A stretch of 6,697 nt of DNA from an uncultured Flavobacteriaceae bacterium (GTDB taxonomy: Bacteria > Bacteroidota > Bacteroidia > Flavobacteriales > Flavobacteriaceae). Shown piece after piece: positions 6,051-6,697 of the stretch. The first letter of the stretch is position 1. Each line of letters opens with the position of its first letter. The notes under the pieces are model-generated. The model was not told the origin of the DNA. It saw only the letters and a list, made by a program, of their open reading frames with translations, and searched no databases. Both the position numbers and the translations under genes were made by a program. Location of the stretch: contig CALJFV010000101.1 of the NCBI GenBank assembly GCA_938074515.1, positions 1 through 6,697 of the forward strand, read 5' to 3'.

Positions 6051-6697
6051 TTAATCCATTTTCCATTCATTCATGAAGGCTGTGGTATAGTTCCCCGCGA
6101 CATAATCAGGGTGATCCATGAGTTGTCGGTGAAATGGAATAGTTGTTTTAATTCCTTCAATCACAAACTCATCCAAAGCACGCTTCATTTTATTGATCGC
6201 CTCCTCACGGGTTTGAGCTGTAGTAATGAGCTTCGCTATCATAGAATCGTAGTTTGGTGGAATTGAATAACCCGCATAAACATGGGTGTCTAAGCGCACT
6301 CCGTGCCCTCCTGGGGCGTGGAGCGTGGTGATTTTTCCCGGCGACGGGCGGAAGCCGTTGTAAGGGTCCTCAGCGTTAATACGACACTCTATTGAGTGCA
6401 GTTGAGGCAGGTAGTTTTTTCCTGAAATAGGCACACCCGCTGCGACTAAAATCTGTTCACGAATTAAATCGTGATCCACGACTTGTTCTGTAATTGGATG
6501 CTCCACCTGAATACGGGTGTTCATCTCCATAAAATAAAAGTTTCGGTGTTTGTCCACCAAAAACTCAATAGTCCCGGCGCCCTCATAGTTGATGAATTCT
6601 GCCGCCTTTACGGCTGCTTCTCCCATGGCATCGCGCAGTTCGTCGGTCATAAATGGGCTGGGTGTTTCTTCGGTAAGCTTTTGGTGACGTCTTTGAA
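6051..6697 (-). CDS. accC: Biotin carboxylase subunit of acetyl-CoA carboxylase, C-terminal part (5' end outside window)
   Basis: AccC carboxylates the biotin of the carrier protein AccB using bicarbonate and ATP, the first half-reaction of malonyl-CoA formation for fatty-acid synthesis in the cytoplasm. The frame stays open to the window edge: before the ATG at 6650, codons read [15 protein letters not shown], which matches the conserved AccC interior, so that ATG is internal. About 214 residues of a usual 450 or so are present. Visible hallmarks are [17 protein letters not shown] (6533-6483), which holds the ATP/Mg-binding glutamate and the asparagine, arginine and glutamate of the active site. 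[10 protein letters not shown] (6392-6363) contains the arginine matching E. coli R338, and RPSPGKI and YDSMIAKLI follow. All look intact. It ends 10 bases before its own terminator. accB is expected immediately upstream, beyond the window. Confidence 0.96.
   Translation of the reverse strand, partial: QRRHQKLTEETPSPFMTDELRDAMGEAAVKAAEFINYEGAGTIEFLVDKHRNFYFMEMNTRIQVEHPITEQVVDHDLIREQILVAAGVPISGKNYLPQLHSIECRINAEDPYNGFRPSPGKITTLHAPGGHGVRLDTHVYAGYSIPPNYDSMIAKLITTAQTREEAINKMKRALDEFVIEGIKTTIPFHRQLMDHPDYVAGNYTTAFMNEWKMD

Overview
The window looks like a piece of a marine Flavobacteriia (Bacteroidota) chromosome. The evidence is a SusD-type outer-membrane protein, lipoproteins with acidic residues right after the lipidated cysteine, a type IX secretion (T9SS) type A sorting domain, and start sites without a Shine-Dalgarno sequence. 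I see no rRNA, tRNA, CRISPR array, insertion sequence or phage gene, and no gene-free stretch longer than about 130 bases.

Left part (1-4671, + strand): the downstream end of a polysaccharide utilisation locus (PUL), probably for laminarin or a related beta-1,3-glucan. In order it holds the C-terminal part of a SusD-like glycan-binding lipoprotein (cut by the window edge), a 523-residue non-enzymatic lipoprotein with two PKD-like domains and two tandem copies of a 148-residue module, a 547-residue multidomain lipoprotein ending in a GH16 catalytic domain, and a 284-residue secreted protein with a T9SS sorting tail. The first three genes are separated by only 11 and 10 bases, so they are almost certainly one transcript. 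The fourth follows after 57 bases with no terminator between. The likely division of work is: SusD and the PKD protein hold glucan at the cell surface, the GH16 lipoprotein cuts it into oligosaccharides for a SusC-type porin that should lie upstream of the window, and the T9SS protein may be an extra exported binding protein. The substrate is inferred from the GH16 family and the gene order, not proven.

Boundary (4672-4799): a strong hairpin with A-tract and T-tract on either side at 4725-4755 can terminate both the PUL transcript and the opposing gene.

Right part (4800-6697, - strand): housekeeping-type genes. accC, the biotin carboxylase subunit of acetyl-CoA carboxylase (5' part beyond the window edge), is followed by its own terminator and then by an FAD-dependent oxidoreductase of the DAO family with unknown substrate. 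These genes are convergent with the PUL and show no functional link to it.

The parts least explained by known families are the N-terminal domain of the T9SS protein, the tandem 148-residue modules, the middle domain of the GH16 protein, and the oxidoreductase's substrate. I found no convincing sign of a wholly new multi-gene system; this is a recognisable PUL end with several uncharacterised modules.
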